Origin: an uncultured Mycoplasmatales bacterium
GTDB lineage: Bacteria > Bacillota_I > Bacilli_A > Mycoplasmatales > Mycoplasmoidaceae
NCBI GenBank assembly: GCA_910578525.1
Contig: CAJTRF010000018.1
Coordinates: 1 to 11,943, forward strand
Length of the DNA: 11,943 bases
Direction: 5' to 3'
Shown: positions 7,135 to 11,943 of the stretch, one piece after another
Numbering within the stretch: the first letter of the stretch is position 1
How the letters are laid out: each line of letters opens with the position of its first letter
The notes under the pieces: generated by a model
The model's input: only the letters and a program-made list of their open reading frames with translations
The model's database searches: none
What the model was told of the DNA's origin: nothing
Position numbers and translations under genes: made by a program

Positions 7135-8658
7135 ATGGCTAATTTCATTAAAGTTTTTTTTGCTGTATCAACACTATCTGTTTTATCGTTACTAATATTT
7201 TTATTTTTGGTGTTTTATATAAAAAGTGTTTTCCTTCACAAAATTGAAAGAAAAAAATATCTAATAATTGGTTTCAATTATTTAATTGGGATTGTCTTTG
7301 GTGTTGTATTATCTTTAATTTTTGAATTAATTTTTAAGATTAAACCATATGATCCTATTGGCGATAATCATGCACTGTTAAATGCAATATTTTTCATAGC
7401 TTGTACATTTGCTATTGCTTTTTGATATTCAAAAAGAACAGCAATTGGATATTGTTTCGGATGTTTAATAGCATGGTTAATTTATTTGAAAACATGAAAT
7501 TGTGATGAAATGTTTGATCTTTTATACATCTTAATTATGTTTGCAATTTCTATTACATTTGTTGGAACATTTAAATCAAACAAACTTTACTATTTTGCTC
7601 CTTTAATTTCTGCAGGATTAATGTTGATATTGATTTTATCAACTAAAGATTATCGTGTTGATTGATTTCAATATTCAGTTTGAGTAATATTTATTGTTTT
7701 TGCTTATTTATACATCTTAATTGGTAAATTAATTAGTTCACTATTTGATCAATTGAATGTAATTAGATCAAAGATTTATTATGAAAATACTTACTTTGTA
7801 AACCCTGTTTACGCTAAAGAATATTTCATTGATTTTATGAGTGAAAATAAAATCAAAGAGGGATACATTACAAAGATTGATTTAAGCAAGAATTCTTTTG
7901 ATAATTTAGAACACGTGGTAAAAACTATTAAAGAAAATTTAACTAGATTTAAACATATGTTTTTTAAAACCGATCCTTATAACTTCTTTGTTTTTATAGA
8001 AGCCACTAAAGATAAGCGAGTAGATCAAACATTAACTTATATTGCAAGATTATTGCACACTCAAAAAATAGAAGTTGATTTCTTAATATCCATATACGGG
8101 ATTCATTCGTGCATTTTTGATGAATTAGTGCAATATGCTAAATTAATGACTAAACCAGAAATTACAAATCAAGCATTTGTTTTTGAACCACAAATTTTAT
8201 ATAAAGTTTCTAGTCAAGTCCAAAAATTTTATTTGTTAAATAAAAGCCTTCAATTAAATAGAATTAACATTGATTTTACGATAGACACAATAAATGAAAA
8301 ACAAGTTTGTATTCCTCAAATTTCATACCCAATTGATTTGAATGAGGATGTTTTAAAGAAAAATTATCCTACCGAAATAAACGATATTTATAGACTAATT
8401 TCTAATAACATTATTTATTCATATATCTATTCAAAGTATCACGGAAATTATTTATTAGTTTTGCCATATCCAGTTGAATATTTTGATTCTTCAGATTTTA
8501 AACCATCTGAATTCGTTAGCTCATTTGTTAATAACTTTGGCAGACAAAATATACAGAATGTTATCTTAACATTAGATCTAGAAAAAATAAATGATTTAAA
8601 TAGAGTTAGCAACAAAATTTCTGAATTAGAAAAATACGGAGTTAAAGTATATAGATAA
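7135..8658 (+). CDS. Multi-pass membrane protein with a degenerate GGDEF-EAL-like cytoplasmic region
   Basis: 507 residues with several in-frame TGA as Trp in the first 190. Residues 1-200 hold about six or seven hydrophobic segments (roughly 4-29, 42-66, 80-96, 103-120, 125-144, 150-168, 178-198). The soluble part follows. At 243-324 the order GYITKIDLS..., a helix, FFKTDPYNFFVFIEA, a helix, then FLISIYGIH looks like a GGDEF fold: the first strand, the strand pair where GGDEF would sit, and the late S.G. strand. GGDEF itself is absent. From about 379 (FTIDTINEKQVCIPQISYPI) to the end, where QNVILTLDLEK is followed by ELEKYGVKVYR, the pattern recalls the start and IE.tE strands of an EAL domain. 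It is shorter (about 130 residues against 240) and lacks EAL. Any cyclic-di-GMP activity is therefore unlikely; it may be a pseudo-enzyme or sensor. The domain call is pattern recognition, not a search result. It precedes the diadenylate cyclase gene by 19 nt. Confidence 0.8.
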
Positions 8659-8664
8659 TTAATA

Positions 8665-8670
8665 TATAAT
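8665..8670 (+). promoter_or_regulatory. Putative -10 box for cdaA, 7 nt before the ATG
   Basis: Perfect TATAAT in the 19-nt gap before ATG8678. At a 17-nt spacer the -35 position (8642-8647) reads TTAAAG, a half match. Transcription would start at about the ATG, so the mRNA would be leaderless. This suggests cdaA-cls can be expressed apart from the proS transcript. Confidence 0.45.
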
Positions 8671-8677
8671 TTTATAT

Positions 8678-9328
8678 ATGTCTACTGCAATCTTAGTTTT
8701 ATTAATATTTGTTATTATCATCTTAACATGCGTATTGTTTTTACAATTTATTAATACTTTTTCTCATTTAGAAACACATTCTTTTTTTAAATATTTTAGA
8801 AAAAAGAAAGATGATAATTTTGACAAAATGGTTTCATTTGCTAATAAACTATCAAGTGCTCTATTAAAAATGTCAATAGACAAAGTTGGTGCATTAATTG
8901 TTATTGAAAAAAACCAAAGTTTACAACAATACATTAATATTGGTAGTAAAATTGAATCTGAATTTTTACCAGAACTAATTTATACAATTTTCTATAACAA
9001 AAAATCTCCGTTACATGATGGTGCAATAATTGTAAGAGATTGAAAAATTGTTTCAGTATCAAGCTATTTACCTACAAGTAAACGAATTGTAAATATTTCT
9101 TATGGAGCAAGACATCGTGCTGCATTTGGTATTACAGAAAAATTTGATTGTTTTGCTTTTGTTGTTAGTGAAACTACAGGACAAATTACTGAAGTACACT
9201 TGGATGAAGTTAGCAAACTTTCGAATGTTCCAGAAAAATTAACAAATCAAATAATTAAGATATTTACTACAGCTAATGCTGTTACTCCTCCACTTAATTC
9301 AAAGAAAGTAAAGAAAAATGGTAAATAA
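8678..9328 (+). CDS. cdaA: Membrane-anchored diadenylate cyclase (c-di-AMP synthase, CdaA/CdaM type)
   Basis: 216 residues; TGA at residue 122 is Trp. It condenses two ATP into cyclic di-AMP, which in Firmicutes and mycoplasmas controls potassium and osmotic balance. One hydrophobic helix at about 4-27 anchors it, as in the single-helix CdaM form of mycoplasmas, whereas Bacillus CdaA has three. The DisA_N catalytic domain follows: GALIVIEKN, the signature SPLHDGAII with Asp114-Gly115-Ala116, YLPTSK, the second signature GARHRAAFG with Arg145-His146-Arg147, and FAFVVSETTGQI. Both the DGA and RHR motifs needed for activity are intact. The tail is Lys-rich. No YbbR (CdaR) partner or GlmM gene adjoins it here. 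It overlaps cls by 11 nt; upstream lies the degenerate GGDEF-EAL-like membrane protein. Confidence 0.94.
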
Positions 9329-10874
9329 TAAACAAAGAATTTGAGGCTATGCTTTTGCGGCTTTATTATTCATACTAATCTTTGTAGGATTAGTAGCTTT
9401 AATTGTTTATGATTTTGATAATCCCGCTACTTTGCTTGGCACAATTTTAGCAATCATTGTTATTGATTTCTTTTTTGCTGCTTACATTATGGCGAGTCAA
9501 AGATACACAATCATTAAATTGTGTTGAGTGTTTGTTGTGTTGGCTTTTCCAATGATTGGGGTTATTATTTTTTTAATCTTTGGTACAACTCCATTTAAAC
9601 GAAAAGAATGAAATGAATACAATAAATTCCAAGCTCATTTCATTAAACATGAGAAATTTTATCCTAGAAATCAGTTACCATTAACAACTGAAGAATACAA
9701 TGTATTCTCATACGTTAAAAATAATTCTTTTAGGCCAATATATAAATGAAATATTATTAAGATTATTGCAAACAATTCAAATTTATATAAAGAGTCAATT
9801 AAATTACTACTTTCTGCTCAAGATCATATTCACATTCAAATGTACATTATTAATGATGGTTTTTGATGAAAGACTGTACAAAGAATTTTGATTGATAAAG
9901 CCAAGCAAGGTGTTAAAGTTAGAATCATTTATGACTGAGTTGGATGTTTAAATAAACTTCCTAAAAAAGATATTAAGAATTTAAGAAAAAACGGAATAGA
10001 AATAGTAAGTTTTAATCCACATGGTATAAATGTTTTTAAAGGAAGCACAAATTACCGTTCTCACTGTAAAGCTATTATCGTTGATAATAAAAAGGCAATT
10101 TTTGGTGGAAGTAATATAGGTGATGAATATTTATCGGTATCTAAAAATTACAATTACTTTTCAGATCTTAATTTTATGATCTCAGGAGAAATTGTTAATA
10201 GTCTTAACTTATTGTTTTGTCAACATTATTGTTTTTTCTCTGAAATTAAAAAAGAGTCAAAAGAATTTGATGAAATATATAAGAATTTAAATAAAATTTT
10301 AGTTCCTAAAAAAGCAACAAACACTACATGTTGTCAGTTAGTTGATTCTTCTCCTGAATATCAAGGTAAGTCTGTCAAAAATTCATTAGTTAATTTAATT
10401 TTAAAAGCTAATAAATCAATTGATATTGTTTCTCCTTATTTTGTGCCAACAGAAGATGTTCTTGACGCATTAATCATTGCTTCAAGAACTGGTATTAAGA
10501 TTAGAATAATATTTCCTGGTAAATGTGATGATAAAGCATTTACTAGAACTATTAATCGAAGTTATTATCAAAGATTATTAGACGCAAAAATTAAAATTTT
10601 TGAACACAATGGATTTATTCATTCAAAAGTATTAATTATTGATAACAAGATTATTTTTACTGGTAGTTTTAATTTAGACTACCGTTCATTATGAATTAAT
10701 TTTGAAAATGGTTTAATCATCAAAGATCTTAAATTAGCAAATAATCTTAATAAAACATTTAAATCTTATTTAAGTAATTCAGTACCAATTGATAAAAAAT
10801 TAGCAGCTAAATACTTTAACTTCTGACATAAGATTCAAATTAATTTAATGGAAGTATTCTATCCTCTTTTATAA
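9318..10874 (+). CDS. cls: Cardiolipin synthase, phospholipase D superfamily
   Basis: 518 residues with many TGA as Trp, including a TGA-TGA pair giving WW. It joins phosphatidylglycerol units to make cardiolipin in the cell membrane. Hydrophobic segments lie at about 10-29, 36-58 and 68-91, the last reading WVFVVLAFPMIG and ending in IFGT, which is typical of Cls. The PLD domains follow: motif HxKxxxxD first at His249/Lys251/Asp256 (RSHCKAIIVDN, then GGSNIGDEY) and second at His435/Lys437/Asp442 (IHSKVLIIDN, then GSFNLDYRSLW). Both catalytic motifs are intact. The C-terminus (WHKIQINLMEVFYPLL) is near the usual MEvlsPLL ending of the family. It starts inside the last codons of cdaA, overlapping by 11 nt, so the two are probably translationally coupled. 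Its end overlaps the convergent acyltransferase gene by 6 nt. Confidence 0.94.
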
Positions 10875-11943
10875 ACTTTTATTTTGTGTATTAACACCAA
10901 TTTTGCTAACAAATTTATATAAATTACTTGTTAGATATTGGATTGGATAAACCATAATTGCTGCTGATACTGTAGAAGCAAATAAAATAGCAAAATATCA
11001 TCCAGCATTAAATACATTTGGATTAGCAGCTGTGTAGTTTCAATAATTATCAATTATTGCCATAATTGAACCATGGAATAAATACATAAATAATGGTAAT
11101 TTTCCTAAAAATCCACAAACACTATTTTTTTGAATGAATTTAGGTAAATTAATAAATATGATAATTGAACTCATTCCAGCCAAATAATGTAAATATGAAA
11201 CATCATTGTTTCTTGTATTAATTGCAAAGCAAGAGAAATTTCATTTAGCGAAAATGTTGTTAATATCGCATCAGTAACGGCTAAATACAATGTATCCTAC
11301 TAAATAAACTACACACACTGGTAAAACATACAAAAGATGTTGTTGAATTTTATCTCTTCAGTAATATGAAATTCAAGCAGTGAACAAGTAGTAACTAATT
11401 GCTAAACATATCTTGTTTGGTGTAAAATAAAAGTTTCATCCATCACTTGGATATTCTCCTTTTGATATCAGTACTTGTCAATAATTTATTAATATGATAA
11501 AGAAAATGATTGCTCAAAATGAGAACTGTTTAATAGATGAATTTATTTAGGTATGGAGAAACTAATGTTAGAAATAACATTATGTAAATAAATCATCATG
11601 AAGCTACATCGTCAGTTAAAAAACCTAAATTAAATATTCTTTCTCACGGATTAGCTCCAACTAACTTAGCTGAATATAAAGAACCTAAAACTATGATTCC
11701 TAAAACAATATAAACAATTACTTCACATAAAAATTTTTTAAAACGTGATTTTGTACTTCTAACTCCAAATCAACCAGTAATCATAAAGAATGCAGGTACA
11801 CCGATCATTAGTCACCATCCTTGTTCACCATAACCAAAATAGTATTGCATAGTGTGAACCGATAAAATGGTCATAAATAATAAGTATCTTAATAATTCAA
11901 TTCCTGCATCTCTTTTCTTTTTCTTTGTAATTTCTGCAGTAGT
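10869..11943 (-). pseudogene. Acyltransferase-3 (OafA/OatA-like) membrane protein, frameshifted and partial at its 5' end
   Basis: Read on the minus strand with TGA as Trp. The first frame runs from the window edge to a TAA at 11530-11532 (137 codons); the homologous reading then continues in another frame from about 11540 to the stop at 10869-10871 (223 codons). The joined product is about 360 residues, the usual size of the multi-pass acyltransferase-3 domain. These enzymes move acetyl or other acyl groups onto cell-surface sugars or lipids. Visible family features: RDAGIELLR near the N-terminus, the conserved His30 in SVHT, VPAFFMITGW at about 49-58, the SPYLNK segment after a long hydrophobic helix, and late PLFMYLFHGS with its conserved His. 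The start codon is probably just outside the right edge, because the N-terminal family motif is already present. The second frame has its own stop at 11547-11549, so the shift lies within 11533-11546. It may be a true pseudogene or a sequencing error. Confidence 0.8.

Noticed and set aside
7135..8658. GdpP-type c-di-AMP phosphodiesterase
   Set aside because: Its membrane region and GGDEF-like part prompted the idea, but no DHH or DHHA1 motif is present and the C-terminal part has a different pattern.
9700..9891. Small plus-strand open frame of 63 codons
   Set aside because: It lies inside cls in a different frame. The cls frame there encodes conserved phospholipase D sequence, and the small frame has no support.
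10875..10920. Weak inverted repeat (GTGT...ACAC) near the cls/acyltransferase junction as a terminator
   Set aside because: Only a 4-bp stem with no run of T suited to either strand; not distinguishable from chance.

Overview
The window reads as a low-GC Mollicutes (mycoplasma-type) chromosome. The clearest sign is the genetic code: almost every recognisable gene carries in-frame TGA where tryptophan is expected (for example FWWK in the cardiolipin synthase, KNEPKW in SufB, NGWAIW in ProS). All coordinates below therefore use translation table 4. Other signs are very A+T-rich DNA, weak or absent Shine-Dalgarno sequences, genes packed with 1-nt gaps or short overlaps, and an archaeal/eukaryotic-type prolyl-tRNA synthetase. 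I cannot name the species from sequence alone.

Layout. (1) 1-150: the last 49 codons of a Tc1/mariner-IS630 superfamily transposase, richer in G+C (about 32%) than what follows. (2) 205-4619, plus strand: a SUF iron-sulfur cluster operon in the order sufC-sufD-sufS-sufU-sufB. SufS (cysteine desulfurase) supplies sulfur, SufU accepts and passes it on, and SufBCD is the ATPase scaffold. SufD is about half the usual length. (3) 4608-5189, minus strand: a YigZ/IMPACT family protein, convergent with sufB and divergent from proS. (4) 5249-8658, plus strand: proS followed at 1-nt spacings by two membrane proteins. The second joins a multi-pass membrane region to what looks like a degenerate GGDEF-EAL-like cytoplasmic part. 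(5) 8678-10874, plus strand: a membrane-anchored diadenylate cyclase (c-di-AMP synthase) overlapping a cardiolipin synthase. (6) 10869-11943, minus strand: an acyltransferase-3 family membrane protein, frameshifted and running off the right edge.

How the parts relate. The SUF genes form one translationally coupled unit that builds Fe-S clusters. The right half is a cell-envelope and nucleotide-signalling neighbourhood: c-di-AMP synthesis, a possible pseudo-cyclic-dinucleotide membrane protein directly upstream of it, cardiolipin synthesis, and a broken O-acyltransferase-like gene. Three genes (yigZ, proS, cdaA) have a perfect TATAAT 6-10 nt before the ATG, which predicts leaderless or near-leaderless mRNAs.

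No tRNA, rRNA, CRISPR array or complete insertion sequence was seen. There is no gene-free stretch over 300 bases; the largest gaps are 151-204 and 5190-5248, and both hold promoters.
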